The notes beneath the pieces were generated by a model. That model was not told the DNA's origin, made no database searches, and was given only the letters and a program-made list of their open reading frames with translations. A stretch of DNA of 64,000 nucleotides from Pararhizobium mangrovi (GTDB taxonomy: Bacteria; Pseudomonadota; Alphaproteobacteria; Rhizobiales; Rhizobiaceae), in assembly GCF_006516965.1 (NCBI RefSeq), contig NZ_VHLH01000010.1, forward strand, positions 62,001 through 126,000, given 5' to 3'. Positions 38,306 through 47,753 of this stretch are shown one piece after another. Position numbers and translations under genes: made by a program. The stretch's first letter is position 1. Each line of letters opens with the position of its first letter.

Positions 38306-39505
38306 GTGAGCGTTCTCGATATCGATGTCGACTATCTCGTCGGCCAACTGAAGGCGCTGCTCGATATTCCGAGCCCGACCGGCTACACCGACACGATCGT
38401 GCGGCACTGCTCGCAGGAGCTGAAGCGCCTCGGCCTCACCCCGGAACTGACGCGGCGCGGCGCCATTCGCGCCATTCGCCAGGGTTCGCGACGTGCCGGT
38501 GCACGTGCGCTCGTTTCGCATCTCGATACGCTCGGTGTGCAGGTCAAGGCGATCAAGGAAAACGGCCGGCTGGAACTCGTGCCGGTCGGCAACTGGTCCT
38601 CGCGCTTCGCCGAAGGTGCGCGCTGCCGCGTCTTCACGCATTCGGGCACCTATCACGGCACGATCCTGCCGCTCAAAGCCTCCGGCCACACCTTCAACGA
38701 GGAGGTGGATTCGCTGCCCGTTTCCTGGCCGAACGTGGAATTGCGCATCGACGCCGTGACGACGAGCCCTGCCGAGACCATGGCGCTCGGCATCGAGATC
38801 GGCGACATGGTCGGTGTCGATCCCGGTCAGAGCTTCATGGAGAACGGCTTCATCGTCTCGCGCCACCTCGACGACAAGGCAGGCGTCGCCGTCATGCTCG
38901 CCGCGCTCGAGGCGATGGAGCGCGAACGGGCCGCGACGCCGGTCGATATCCACTGGCTCTTCACGATCGCTGAAGAGGTCGGCGTCGGCGCGACCTCGAT
39001 CCTCACCCCCGAGGTCGCCTCGATGGTCGCCGTCGACAACGGTACGTCGGCACCTGGTCAGAACTCTTCCGAGTTCGGTGTGACGCTCGCCATGGGCGAC
39101 CAGACGGGGCCGTTCGACTGGCACCTGACGACCAAGCTCGTCGATCTCTGCCGGGACAACGATCTGCCCTTCCGCAAGGACGTCTTCCGCTACTACCGTT
39201 CCGACTCCGCGTCCGCGGTGGAGGCCGGCCACGACGTGCGCACCGCGCTCGCCTGCTTCGGAATCGACGGCTCGCACGGTTACGAGCGCATCCACGTCCA
39301 CGCGCTCGAAACGCTCGCCAAGCTGATCGCCGCCTACGCGGTCAGCCCCGTCGAGATCGAACGCGACACGCAGAAGATGTCCGGGCTCCATGGCTTCACC
39401 GACCAGCCGACGGCCGAAGCCGATCAGCCCGCCGTGCTCGATCCGCCGGACGGGGAGGGGCAGGAGCATGCTCACATGGGGCAGGGCAAAGGAGCCCAGA
39501 CCTGA
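38306..39505 (+). CDS. M42-family metallopeptidase of the NAGGN osmolyte system
   Basis: The 399-residue protein starts at a GTG preceded by AGGAG. It shows the M42/M20-like dinuclear metal site: SHLDTLG near residue 67, RHLDDKAG, FTIAEEVG and a VAVDNGTSAPG segment. The hydrolase regularly follows asnO and ngg; its job is not settled but may be NAGGN turnover or release of glutamine units. The C-terminus is hydrophilic. The gene ends 34 bases from a convergent histidine kinase gene. An open frame upstream to 38177 lies inside ngg. Confidence 0.85.
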   Translation: MSVLDIDVDYLVGQLKALLDIPSPTGYTDTIVRHCSQELKRLGLTPELTRRGAIRAIRQGSRRAGARALVSHLDTLGVQVKAIKENGRLELVPVGNWSSRFAEGARCRVFTHSGTYHGTILPLKASGHTFNEEVDSLPVSWPNVELRIDAVTTSPAETMALGIEIGDMVGVDPGQSFMENGFIVSRHLDDKAGVAVMLAALEAMERERAATPVDIHWLFTIAEEVGVGATSILTPEVASMVAVDNGTSAPGQNSSEFGVTLAMGDQTGPFDWHLTTKLVDLCRDNDLPFRKDVFRYYRSDSASAVEAGHDVRTALACFGIDGSHGYERIHVHALETLAKLIAAYAVSPVEIERDTQKMSGLHGFTDQPTAEADQPAVLDPPDGEGQEHAHMGQGKGAQT

Positions 39506-39539
39506 AAGGCTTCAGGCGTAGCCGGTGTCGGGCCCGCCG

Positions 39540-41078
39540 TCAGGACCCGGCGTTGGCGCGCACCTTGCGGCGCGGTGCTTCCTGATCGATCGGTGCCACG
39601 CTTTCGAGCACCCGGCGCGGCGGAAGGATGGCGATCGCCTCCGTCCCGCGGCGAAGCTTCGAGCGAAGGACGAACTCGCCATCGTGCTTGTCGAGCACCG
39701 CCTGGACGATCGGCAGGCCGAGCCCGGTTCCCTGTTCGGCGCTCTTGATGGCGATCGCGCCCTGGCCGAACGCGGAAAGCACGAGCGGTATCTCCTCCTC
39801 GGGAATGCCCGGGCCGTTGTCCTTGATGCTGACATACTGCCCGCCGCCGGCCGTCCAGCCGACCTTCACCTCGATCGAACCGTTCTGCGGGGTGAACTTG
39901 ACGGCGTTGGAAAGAAGGTTGAGCACGACCTGGCGCAGCGCCCGCTCGTCCACCCAGACGGCGGGCAGCTTCTGTTCGAAGCGGCTCGTAATGGTGATGT
40001 CCTTCGCCCGCGCGCGAAGCTGCACCATGCCGATGCAATCCTCGGCGAGCTCGCGGAGCTCGATCGCCTCTTCCTGCAGTTCGTATCGTCCCGCCTCGAT
40101 GCGCGAAAGGTCGAGGATCTCGTTGATCAGGTCGAGGAGGTGCGCGCCGGAACGATGGATGTCGCCGACATAGTCGCGATAGGTGTCGTTCTCCATCGGT
40201 CCGAGCACGCCGTCCTTCATGACCTGCGAGAAGCCAAGGATCGCGTTCAGGGGCGTGCGCAGCTCGTGGCTCATCGAGGCGAGGAAGCGCGATTTCGCGA
40301 GGTTCGCTTCTTCGGCACGCCGTCGCGCCTCGTCGGAGAGCGAATTGGCGACCTCGAGTTCGGCGATCAGGCTATCCTTTTCCGACTGGAACGAGAGAAG
40401 CTTGACGTGGGAATCGTGCATGCGGCCGGCGACGAACTCGAAGAAGCCGAGCGCGCCTGCCATGACGGCGAAGATGCCGATCTCGTAAGGGCCGCGGGTG
40501 AGTGCGGCTTCGACGGCGAGCGCGGCGACGGGCGGCGTGAAGGCAAGGGGCACCGCGCCACGGATCGTGAAGCTCGACATCGCCGTCATCGCAAGTGCGA
40601 CGAGCAGCATCAGCCCCTTCAAAAGCAGGAAGGCCGGTCCGTCGCAGTCGGCGCAGCCGATGACGGCGAACCAGGTCCAGCAGAGGCCGACGACGATGTG
40701 GGCGGCAAGGAAACGCCGGCGCCAGCGGGACGAATCGGCAGCCGAAAGGTCGTGTGGCGTCCGCCGCGCCACGAGCGTCACGCCCGCATAGACGACAAGC
40801 GTGACGATGACCCATGCCACGAGATTGAGCGTGTGCAGGAAATAGACGCTGAGCGCGCCGGCGAGGATGACGAGCAGGGGTGCGGCGGCCGCGTTCTGCA
40901 GGAGGGCGTTGGCATGCAGCAGCGTCATTTCGCGACGGAACTGCGGGCCGGAAGCGAGCGTGCCGGTCTGCAGTTTCTCGCGGGTCGCCCGGATCGCACG
41001 GGTCAGCGGCGCGTTGGCACTCGCGCGCGAGCGATCGACGATGTTCTTGTCCGCGGGTTGGCCGGGGGCGAAATCCAT
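39540..41078 (-). CDS. Membrane histidine kinase, PdhS/DivJ-like
   Basis: The 512-residue protein has about six N-terminal membrane helices (roughly 60-215), a short coiled-coil linker, the H-box ASMSHELRTPLNAILGFSQV with His about residue 271, and an HATPase_c domain with NLLSNAVKF (N box), DNGPGIP (G1) and GTGLGLP (G2). The dimerisation domain resembles alphaproteobacterial PdhS/PleC/DivJ kinases. No response regulator or PAS domain is visible nearby, so the input and partner are unknown. The start at 41078 is by similarity of the membrane region; no strong ribosome binding site was seen. It is convergent with the NAGGN operon and divergent from the glycosylase gene. Confidence 0.8.
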   Translation of the reverse strand: MDFAPGQPADKNIVDRSRASANAPLTRAIRATREKLQTGTLASGPQFRREMTLLHANALLQNAAAAPLLVILAGALSVYFLHTLNLVAWVIVTLVVYAGVTLVARRTPHDLSAADSSRWRRRFLAAHIVVGLCWTWFAVIGCADCDGPAFLLLKGLMLLVALAMTAMSSFTIRGAVPLAFTPPVAALAVEAALTRGPYEIGIFAVMAGALGFFEFVAGRMHDSHVKLLSFQSEKDSLIAELEVANSLSDEARRRAEEANLAKSRFLASMSHELRTPLNAILGFSQVMKDGVLGPMENDTYRDYVGDIHRSGAHLLDLINEILDLSRIEAGRYELQEEAIELRELAEDCIGMVQLRARAKDITITSRFEQKLPAVWVDERALRQVVLNLLSNAVKFTPQNGSIEVKVGWTAGGGQYVSIKDNGPGIPEEEIPLVLSAFGQGAIAIKSAEQGTGLGLPIVQAVLDKHDGEFVLRSKLRRGTEAIAILPPRRVLESVAPIDQEAPRRKVRANAGS

Positions 41079-41206
41079 GAAATGCCGAGTGATGCTTGAG
41101 CGTTTCTTCGAGGCTAAGCGGCAATGATTAAGAAGATGCTGACCCGGCATGAAAGTGCCCGCCGAATGCGGCTCAAGGTTGCGTTCGATCGCCGGGGAGG
41201 CAACGC

Positions 41207-41842
41207 ATGAGTGCCGGCGATGCCGTGGCGGCCGGCGAACTGGCGCGGCGCGTGCGGGCATGCCGGATCTGCCGCGACGCGCCGGCACCGGGCCGACCAC
41301 CGCTGCCGCACGAACCGCGTCCGGTATGCCGGCCTTCGGCAAGCGCGCGCCTGCTCGTCGCAGGCCAGGCGCCCGGGCGGCGGGTTCACGAGACGGGACT
41401 GCCCTTCAACGACGCTTCCGGCGACCGGCTTCGCACATGGCTCGGCATCGACCGCGAGACGTTCTACGATCCGGCGCGCATCGCCATCGTGCCAATGGCG
41501 TTCTGCTTTCCCGGCAACGACGCGAAGGGTGGCGATCTTCCGCCGCGGCGCGAATGCGTCGCGACGTGGCACGACGATCTGATGGCGACGATGGGCCAGA
41601 TCGAGCTCGTGCTCGCGATCGGTGCATACGCGCAGCGCTACCATCTCGGCCGGCGATGCCGCGCGAGCCTGACGGAGACCGTCGCGAGCTGGCGCGAGAC
41701 CGTCGTGGAAGACGTGTCTCCGCGGGTCCTGCCGCTGCCGCACCCATCCTGGCGCAACACGGGCTGGCTGAAGCGCAATCCGTGGTTCGAAGCGGATGTC
41801 CTGCCCTTTCTTCGCAGCGAGGTGGCGCGCCTGGTCCGCTGA
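41207..41842 (+). CDS. Uracil-DNA-glycosylase-family protein
   Basis: The 211-residue protein has an N-terminal CRICRD cysteine pair, VAGQAPGRRVHETG (the catalytic loop, close to the GEAPG motif of family 4/5 enzymes) and a C-terminal LPLPHPSWRNTGW matching the HPS leucine-loop region. A role in uracil excision repair is likely, but the family also contains proteins of unproven activity. Iron-sulfur binding is possible from the cysteines. It is a single-gene plus-strand unit divergent from the histidine kinase gene. Confidence 0.78.
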   Translation: MSAGDAVAAGELARRVRACRICRDAPAPGRPPLPHEPRPVCRPSASARLLVAGQAPGRRVHETGLPFNDASGDRLRTWLGIDRETFYDPARIAIVPMAFCFPGNDAKGGDLPPRRECVATWHDDLMATMGQIELVLAIGAYAQRYHLGRRCRASLTETVASWRETVVEDVSPRVLPLPHPSWRNTGWLKRNPWFEADVLPFLRSEVARLVR

Positions 41843-41893
41843 ACGGTTGCAAGCATGGGATTCCCACATGGTGCCGCTCGAGGGATGGAATTT

Positions 41894-41910
41894 CTTTGCG
41901 CTACGCAAAG
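41894..41910. promoter_or_regulatory. Perfect palindrome upstream of the Lrp-type regulator (candidate operator)
   Basis: CTTTGCG (41894-41900) and CGCAAAG (41904-41910) are perfect inverted repeats with a three-base centre. The site lies 44 bases before the regulator's start codon. Lrp/AsnC proteins bind similar palindromes and often regulate their own genes, so autoregulation is a reasonable inference. Confidence 0.65.
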
Positions 41911-41954
41911 CGCTGCCTTAAGGAGATGGAATATCCAACGGCGCGAGTATTCTC

Positions 41955-42446
41955 ATGGACCGTCTCGATCGCAAGATCCTGCGCCTTCTTCAGGATAACG
42001 CGACCTACGCCGTCGCCGACATCGCCAAGAAGGTCGGCCTGTCGACGACGCCGTGCTGGCGGCGCATCCAGCGGCTCGAGGAAAGCGGCGTCATCCGCAA
42101 GCGTGTCGCGCTGCTCGATCCGGCAAGCGTGAACGCGCGCGTCACCGTCTTCGTGGCGATCCGCACCGGCACGCACAGCACCGAATGGCTGAAGCGCTTT
42201 TCGGAGGTCGTGGTCGATTTTCCCGAAGTGGTCGAGTTCTATCGCATGAGCGGCGACGTCGACTACCTGCTGCGCGTCGTCGTGCCCGACATCGAGGCCT
42301 ACGACGCCTTTTACAAGCGGCTGATCCAGAAGATCGAGATCCGGGACGTCTCGTCCTCCTTCGCGATGGAGCAGATCAAGTACACGACGCAGTTGCCGCT
42401 CGACTACATGGTCGTGGAGCCGGGCAGGGGCGAAACGACCGCCTGA
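41955..42446 (+). CDS. Lrp/AsnC-family transcriptional regulator
   Basis: The 163-residue protein has an N-terminal winged helix-turn-helix (LDRKILRLLQDNATYAVADI, then KKVGLSTTPCWRRIQRLEESG) and a C-terminal RAM/AsnC ligand domain (about 70-150, with SGDVDYLLRVVVPD). Lrp-type proteins sense amino acids. It lies 78 bases before the ornithine-decarboxylase-like gene on the same strand, so it probably regulates that gene, and perhaps the convergent polyamine uptake operon. The upstream palindrome at 41894-41910 is a candidate site. Confidence 0.9.
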   Translation: MDRLDRKILRLLQDNATYAVADIAKKVGLSTTPCWRRIQRLEESGVIRKRVALLDPASVNARVTVFVAIRTGTHSTEWLKRFSEVVVDFPEVVEFYRMSGDVDYLLRVVVPDIEAYDAFYKRLIQKIEIRDVSSSFAMEQIKYTTQLPLDYMVVEPGRGETTA

Positions 42447-42524
42447 CCGACCGACGGCGCTTTCCTCGCGCCTTTACGCTGCCGGTTCGCCTGTTACCTT
42501 CGCGGCAGGTCAGGGAGATTCCAT

Positions 42525-43745
42525 ATGGAACGATTCGCCACCGGGAAGGACGCGGCACTCGCGCGCCGTCCGGATGCGCCGCTTTACTGTTTTCGTCCGG
42601 CGGTGCTGCGGGCCGACGCGCAGCGTTTCATGTCGCTCTTTCCGGGCGAAACCGCTTACGCCGTCAAGACGAACGGCGAGCCGATGGTGCTTTCGACGCT
42701 CGTGGAGGCCGGCGTGAAGACCTTCGACGTCGCGTCGCCCGGCGAGTTCGAGGCCGTGCGTGCGGCCTCGCCGGATGCGGAAATGCTCTACATGCACCCG
42801 ATCAAGGCGCAATCCGACATTCGCCTTGCACTCGAGACCTACGGCATCCGAACGCTGGCACTCGACCACGAGGACGAGATCGCCAAGGTGTTGCGGATCG
42901 TCCGCGCGCTCGATCTCGATCCCGGCGACATCACCATCTATGTGCGGCTTCAGACGAAGGGGCACGCACTCTACGAACTTTCCAAGAAGTTCGGCGCCGC
43001 ACCCGGCCACTCGGTCGAGCTCGTCAAGCGGCTCGACCGGATCGGCTTCAAGGTGGGGCTGTGCTTCCATGTCGGCAGCCAGATCGAGGAGACGGAAACC
43101 TACGAACGCGCGCTCGCCTCGGCGGATTGGGTGCGCGGGCGGGCGGGCGTCGAGCTTGCCGGGCTCGATCTCGGCGGCGGTTTCCCCGCCGATTACGGGC
43201 AGGATCCGAGGGCGAAGCGCCCGACGCTGCCGGATCTCGACGCGCTGATGGGAAGCCTTCGCGACAACATCCGCGAATGGGACTTTCAGGATCTTCCGCT
43301 CGTCGCCGAGCCGGGCAGGGTTGTCGTGGCGCGCGCCTTCTCGCTGATCTGCCGCGTGCTGCTTCGAAAGGGCAAGCGGCTTTATATCAACGACGGCATC
43401 TGGGCTTCGCTTTCGGATAGCTGGACCGGCAAGATCACGCTGCCGGCCCGCTTCATTCCCGATCCGGCCCGCAAGACCCGGGCGGGCGACGCGAACCGGA
43501 ACGTTCCCTTCAAGGTGTGCGGTGCCACCTGCGATTCGGTCGACATTCTCTCGCGGCCATTCTGGCTGCCCGACACGGTCGATACGGGCGACTGGATCGA
43601 GATCGGCCACATCGGCGCCTATTCGCTCGCCCTGCGCACGCGCTTCAACGGCTTTTATTCGGACGATTTCGTCGAGGTGGAAACCGCCTTCGCCGACAAC
43701 GGCGCGCCGGACGGCTATGCGAGCCTGGAGACGATGGCCGACTGA
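42525..43745 (+). CDS. Fold-type III PLP decarboxylase, ornithine decarboxylase-like
   Basis: The 406-residue protein has the PLP lysine motif YAVKTN near residue 48, CFHVGSQIE, LDLGGGFPADYG, AEPGR and the C-terminal CGATCDSVDIL, close to the CGPTCDG motif of eukaryotic-type ornithine decarboxylases. The product would be putrescine (or cadaverine from lysine); the substrate is not certain, and a diaminopimelate or carboxynorspermidine decarboxylase is less likely from these motifs. The neighbouring polyamine ABC importer and aminobutyraldehyde dehydrogenase support a putrescine link. A GGGAG lies six bases upstream of the start. Confidence 0.85.
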   Translation: MERFATGKDAALARRPDAPLYCFRPAVLRADAQRFMSLFPGETAYAVKTNGEPMVLSTLVEAGVKTFDVASPGEFEAVRAASPDAEMLYMHPIKAQSDIRLALETYGIRTLALDHEDEIAKVLRIVRALDLDPGDITIYVRLQTKGHALYELSKKFGAAPGHSVELVKRLDRIGFKVGLCFHVGSQIEETETYERALASADWVRGRAGVELAGLDLGGGFPADYGQDPRAKRPTLPDLDALMGSLRDNIREWDFQDLPLVAEPGRVVVARAFSLICRVLLRKGKRLYINDGIWASLSDSWTGKITLPARFIPDPARKTRAGDANRNVPFKVCGATCDSVDILSRPFWLPDTVDTGDWIEIGHIGAYSLALRTRFNGFYSDDFVEVETAFADNGAPDGYASLETMAD

Positions 43746-43769
43746 TCACCGGACGGTCGAGGGCGCCGC

Positions 43770-44558
43770 TCAATCCTGCGAAGCGCGCGCCGTCATGCGA
43801 TAGGCAAGCAGGATCGGCACGAACGTCACGGCAGTGACCACGAGCACGATGACGTTCACCTCTGGCAGCTTCTGGCCGAGCCGGATCGCGCCGAAGATCC
43901 ACAGGGGCAGCGTGTTCTGCGCGCCGGCGGTAAAGGTCGTCACGATCACCTCGTCGAAGGAAAGCGCGAAGGCGAGCAGGCCGCCGGCGATCAGCGCCGT
44001 CGAGATCGAAGGGAAGGTGACCCGGCGAAACGTCGTCCACGCATTCGCTCCGAGATCCATCGACGCTTCGGAAAGCGAGGCGGAGACACGCCGCAACCGT
44101 GCGAGCACGTTGTTGTAGACGATGACGATGCAGAACGTCGTATGGCCGATGACGATCGTCCAGAAGCTCAGGGGCAGGTGCCAGAAGACGAAGAACGAGT
44201 TGAGCGCCATGCCCGTGATGATGCCGGGCAGCGCGATCGGCAGGACGACGATGAAGGAGAGCGCCTCGCGCCCGTAGAAGCGGAAGCGATGGACCGCGAA
44301 GGCCGCCATCGTTCCGAGACACACCGAAAGGATCGTCGCGATCACCCCCGCCTTGACGGAAAGCCACAGCGCCATGCGCACCTCGCGATTGGCAAAGGTC
44401 TCGGGAAACCATTTGAGGCTGAAGCCGGGGATCGGCCAGCTTTGCACGTTCGAGGCGTTGAACGCGTAGAGCAGGATGATCCCGATCGGGATGAAGAGGA
44501 AGGCGAGCACGCCGACGACCCAGGCGCCGAGAAGGATGCGGGTGAGGCGGCTTTCCAT
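43770..44558 (-). CDS. ABC transporter permease, PotC-like (polyamine type)
   Basis: The 262-residue inner-membrane protein has about six helices and the binding-protein-dependent permease EAA-like loop (SEASMDLGANAWTTFRRVTF), typical of spermidine/putrescine PotC. It starts two bases after the stop of the PotB-like gene. An open extension to 44600 has no homology. It is the last gene of the ATPase-binding protein-permease-permease operon and is convergent with the decarboxylase gene (24-base gap). Confidence 0.85.
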   Translation of the reverse strand: MESRLTRILLGAWVVGVLAFLFIPIGIILLYAFNASNVQSWPIPGFSLKWFPETFANREVRMALWLSVKAGVIATILSVCLGTMAAFAVHRFRFYGREALSFIVVLPIALPGIITGMALNSFFVFWHLPLSFWTIVIGHTTFCIVIVYNNVLARLRRVSASLSEASMDLGANAWTTFRRVTFPSISTALIAGGLLAFALSFDEVIVTTFTAGAQNTLPLWIFGAIRLGQKLPEVNVIVLVVTAVTFVPILLAYRMTARASQD

Positions 44559-44560
44559 CG

Positions 44561-45475
44561 TCACATCACCTCGAAGGCGCCGATGCGGCGCGCGAGCCAC
44601 AGATAGAGCGCCATCATGACGAGCGGCACCGTCGCGTAGGCGGCGGCGAAGGGAATGTTGTTGGCGACGCCGACATTGGCGTAGACGACGTTACCGATGA
44701 AATCCGAGCCCGGCCCGCCGACGAGGACGGGCGTGATGTAGTCGCCGAGCGTGAGCGAGAAGGTGAAGATCGAGCCGGCGACGAGGCCGGGCATGGCAAG
44801 CGGCAGGACGACTTTGCGCAACGTGCGCAGGCCGCGGCCGCCGAGATCCTGCGAAGCCTCGAAATAGGAGTTCGGAACGCGTTCCAGCGCCGCGAAGACC
44901 GGCATGATCATGAAGGGCAGCCAGATATAGCTGAAGACGATCCACATCGCCCAGTTCGAATAGCCGATCGCAAGCGAGGGCAGGCCGACGAGCGAGAGCG
45001 CCCAGTTAAGCGCACCGTCATGAGCGAGGATCAGCCGCCATGCATAGACCCGTGCAAGGTAGCTCGACCAGAGCGGCAGGACGACGAGCGTCGTCAGCAC
45101 GAGGCGCAAGCGCGGCCCCGCGATGCGCGCCATGAAATAGGCGACCGGGAAGGCGAGGATCGCATCCGTCACCGTGACGGCAGCGGCGATGAGGACTGTC
45201 CGGTAGACGATGTGGCGATAGGTCGGAAGCGTCGCCACGTCCTGGAAGTTCTGGAAGGTGAAGTCCCGCACGACTTCGCCGGTGAACGGATCGACGGACC
45301 AGAAGGCGGCGACGAAGAGAACCGCGAGCGCCGCGATGTAGATCAGCAGGAACCAGGCGAGCGGCGGCACGACGAGTGCGGAGAGCGCGGCGAATGGCCG
45401 GCGCCACAGAAGCGCCGAGAGGCGGCGAAGCCCGCCACCCCCCGTGCGCGTTGCCGGCCATTCCGCCGTCGTCAT
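44561..45475 (-). CDS. ABC transporter permease, PotB-like (polyamine type)
   Basis: The 304-residue permease has about six membrane helices and the EAA-like SYFEASQDLGGRGLRTLRKV loop that contacts the ATPase. It lies between the binding-protein gene (31-base gap) and the PotC-like permease. Together with the neighbours it should form a polyamine-type importer in the inner membrane. The substrate is inferred from family and context only. Confidence 0.85.
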   Translation of the reverse strand: MTTAEWPATRTGGGGLRRLSALLWRRPFAALSALVVPPLAWFLLIYIAALAVLFVAAFWSVDPFTGEVVRDFTFQNFQDVATLPTYRHIVYRTVLIAAAVTVTDAILAFPVAYFMARIAGPRLRLVLTTLVVLPLWSSYLARVYAWRLILAHDGALNWALSLVGLPSLAIGYSNWAMWIVFSYIWLPFMIMPVFAALERVPNSYFEASQDLGGRGLRTLRKVVLPLAMPGLVAGSIFTFSLTLGDYITPVLVGGPGSDFIGNVVYANVGVANNIPFAAAYATVPLVMMALYLWLARRIGAFEVM

Positions 45476-45506
45476 GCGAGCCGCCGCTTCGTCTCTTCGG
45501 CCATGG

Positions 45507-46661
45507 TCAGCCCTTCACCTGCTGCCATGCGCGCTGCCAGTCGGAATAGCTCGTACACTTCTTCGAGCCGTCGGCGCATTGCGGCAGCGGCGTGCGCCAG
45601 AAATGGATCTGCTTGAAGTAGGATGCCGGCGCGTTGAGGTGGTACTTCTCGCACGCACCCGCCTCGATCGCGTTCATCGGGTCGCAGGCCTTCTTGTTGG
45701 CCGGCGTCTCGCCGAAATAGATCGCCTGCTGGGCCTGCACCTTCGGTGTCGAGACGTAGCGCATGAATTTGTAGGCGCAGTTCACATGCTTCGACTTTGC
45801 CGAAAGCATCCAGCTGTCCGCCCAGCCCGTGGCGCCTTCCTTCGGGATGGTGTCCTTGACGTTCACCTTGTCGGCCTGAAGCGCGTTCGTCGTATAGGGC
45901 CACGCGGCACCGATCACGGCGTCGCCGTTCTTGAAGAGTTCGATCTCGTCGGAGGCGAGCGCCCAGTATTTCTTGATGAGCGGACGCTGCTTCTTGAGCA
46001 GGTCGGCAGCCGCCGACAACTGCTCCTGCGTCAGTTCGTAGGGATCCTTAATGCCGAGATCCGGCTTGGTGCTCATCAGATAGACGGCGGCGTCGGCGAT
46101 CTGGATCGGGTTGTCCGGAACGGTGATCTTGCCCTTGTATTTTTCGTCGTAGATCGCCTGCCAGCTCTCGGGCGCCGTGTCGATCTTGTCGGCGTTCCAC
46201 AGGAGGACGTTCGGACCCCATTCATAGGAAATGCCGTAATGAAAGTCGTTCAGCGTGTTGTGCGGCGGTGATTTCAGCTCGTCGATGAAATCCTTCCACT
46301 CGGGAATGAGGTCGACGTCGATCGGCTGCACGTCGCCGCCATAGACGAGGCGCAGCGACGCGTCGCCCGAAGCCGAGACGAGATCGTATTCGCCGCCGCC
46401 GCCCGAGCGCATCAGCGCCACCATCTCGTCGGACGAGCCGGCATATTTGCGGTGGACGGTGCAGCCCGTCTCGCTTTCGAAGGGCTTGATCCAGTCGTCC
46501 TGCGCGTAGCCCTCCCAGGCCACGATGTTGAGATCGCCTTCGCCCTTGCCGATCTGGTCGGGATAGTTCGCCGAAACCGGTGCGGCGAAGGCGTTGAGCG
46601 GGATCGCCGTCATCGCCAGTGCGGCAAGCGCGCGGCCTGCGGGTCTGAAACGCCGTGTCAT
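45507..46661 (-). CDS. Periplasmic polyamine-type substrate-binding protein (PotD/PotF-like)
   Basis: The 384-residue precursor has a signal peptide to about residue 27 ([19 protein letters not shown]) and the family's N-terminal [20 protein letters not shown] and [12 protein letters not shown] segments. PotD/PotF bind spermidine or putrescine with aromatic and acidic residues, of which several are visible, but which polyamine is bound cannot be read. The ATG at 46661 overlaps the ATPase stop (ATGA). An upstream frame to 46721 lies in the ATPase gene. Confidence 0.88.
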   Translation of the reverse strand: MTRRFRPAGRALAALAMTAIPLNAFAAPVSANYPDQIGKGEGDLNIVAWEGYAQDDWIKPFESETGCTVHRKYAGSSDEMVALMRSGGGGEYDLVSASGDASLRLVYGGDVQPIDVDLIPEWKDFIDELKSPPHNTLNDFHYGISYEWGPNVLLWNADKIDTAPESWQAIYDEKYKGKITVPDNPIQIADAAVYLMSTKPDLGIKDPYELTQEQLSAAADLLKKQRPLIKKYWALASDEIELFKNGDAVIGAAWPYTTNALQADKVNVKDTIPKEGATGWADSWMLSAKSKHVNCAYKFMRYVSTPKVQAQQAIYFGETPANKKACDPMNAIEAGACEKYHLNAPASYFKQIHFWRTPLPQCADGSKKCTSYSDWQRAWQQVKG

Positions 46662-47740
46662 GTCTGCTTCTCCATTGTTTGCCGTTCCCCTGGCAGAGCG
46701 AAGACGTTCGCCTTCCTCCATGCAACCGTGACCGGCTGACCGCGCGCCGCTGCGAGCGTGCTCGCCGGTCCTTCCGCGTTCTGTTCGACCGAAACGACCG
46801 TCTCGCCGGCATCGAGGCGGACGATGTGGCGGGTATAAAGGCCGAGATAGACGGACTCGGCGATCCGGCCCGTCTCGACGTGCCAGCCTTCGCCGGTGAA
46901 CGCCTCCGCCGATCGCGCGATGTGAACCTTTTCCGGCCGCAGCACGAGACGGTCGCCGCCGCGCTCGACGAGCGACGACGTTCCGACGAAACCAGCGACG
47001 AATTCGGACTTCGGCTTCTCGTAGACCTCGCTCGGACTGCCGATCTGTTCGATCCGCCCGTCGTTGAAGACGGCGATGCGGTCGGACATCGACAGCGCTT
47101 CCTCCTGATCGTGCGTGACGTAGAGGAAGGTGATGCCGATCTCCTCCTGAATATGTTTCAGTTCGAGCTGCATTTCCTGGCGAAGCTTGAGATCGAGCGC
47201 GCCGAGGGGCTCGTCCAGGAGGAGCAGGCGAGGGCGGTTGACGATGGCGCGCGCCAGACCGACACGCTGACGCTGGCCGCCGGAAAGGGCAGACGGAGAA
47301 CGATCCGCGAAGCGCTCGAGCTGCACCATGCGCAAGGCTTCCGCCACGCGCTTGCCACGTTCTTCACGCGCGACACGTTTCGCCTCCAGACCGTAGGCGA
47401 TGTTTTCCGCGACACTCATATGCGGGAAGAGCGCATAGTCCTGGAAGACCGTGTTGACGTCGCGCTTGAAGGGCGCGAGCCGCGCGACATCGCGTCCGTC
47501 GAGGCGGACCGAACCGGAATCGGGACGTTCGAAGCCTGCGATCAGGCGCAGCGTCGTCGTCTTGCCCGAGCCGGAGGGCCCGAGCAGCGTGAAGAATTCG
47601 CCGCGCCGGATCGACAGGTCGACGGAATGCAGGGCGACGGTGCCCTTGAAGGATTTGGCGAGCCCTTCGACCTCGAGCAGCGTGTCGGCCGCCTCCGTCC
47701 GGTCGCGATCGGCCTCGTGCGATGCCGTCTTCGTCAGCAC
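46658..47740 (-). CDS. ABC transporter ATPase, PotA-like
   Basis: The 360-residue protein has Walker [10 protein letters not shown] near residue 54, signature LSGGQRQRV, Walker [13 protein letters not shown] and a C-terminal TOBE-type regulatory domain (about 285-350, with [11 protein letters not shown]). It energises the importer encoded by the next three genes. It starts at a GTG 13 bases after the dehydrogenase stop, so the dehydrogenase and importer are probably co-transcribed. The polyamine assignment is by family plus the neighbouring aminobutyraldehyde dehydrogenase. Confidence 0.9.
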   Translation of the reverse strand: MLTKTASHEADRDRTEAADTLLEVEGLAKSFKGTVALHSVDLSIRRGEFFTLLGPSGSGKTTTLRLIAGFERPDSGSVRLDGRDVARLAPFKRDVNTVFQDYALFPHMSVAENIAYGLEAKRVAREERGKRVAEALRMVQLERFADRSPSALSGGQRQRVGLARAIVNRPRLLLLDEPLGALDLKLRQEMQLELKHIQEEIGITFLYVTHDQEEALSMSDRIAVFNDGRIEQIGSPSEVYEKPKSEFVAGFVGTSSLVERGGDRLVLRPEKVHIARSAEAFTGEGWHVETGRIAESVYLGLYTRHIVRLDAGETVVSVEQNAEGPASTLAAARGQPVTVAWRKANVFALPGERQTMEKQT

Positions 47741-47753
47741 GCGCCCGTTCCCC

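Noticed and set aside
42525-43745. Diaminopimelate decarboxylase instead of ornithine-decarboxylase-like
   Set aside because: The CGATCDSVD motif and polyamine neighbours fit the ornithine/lysine type better, though substrate is not proven.
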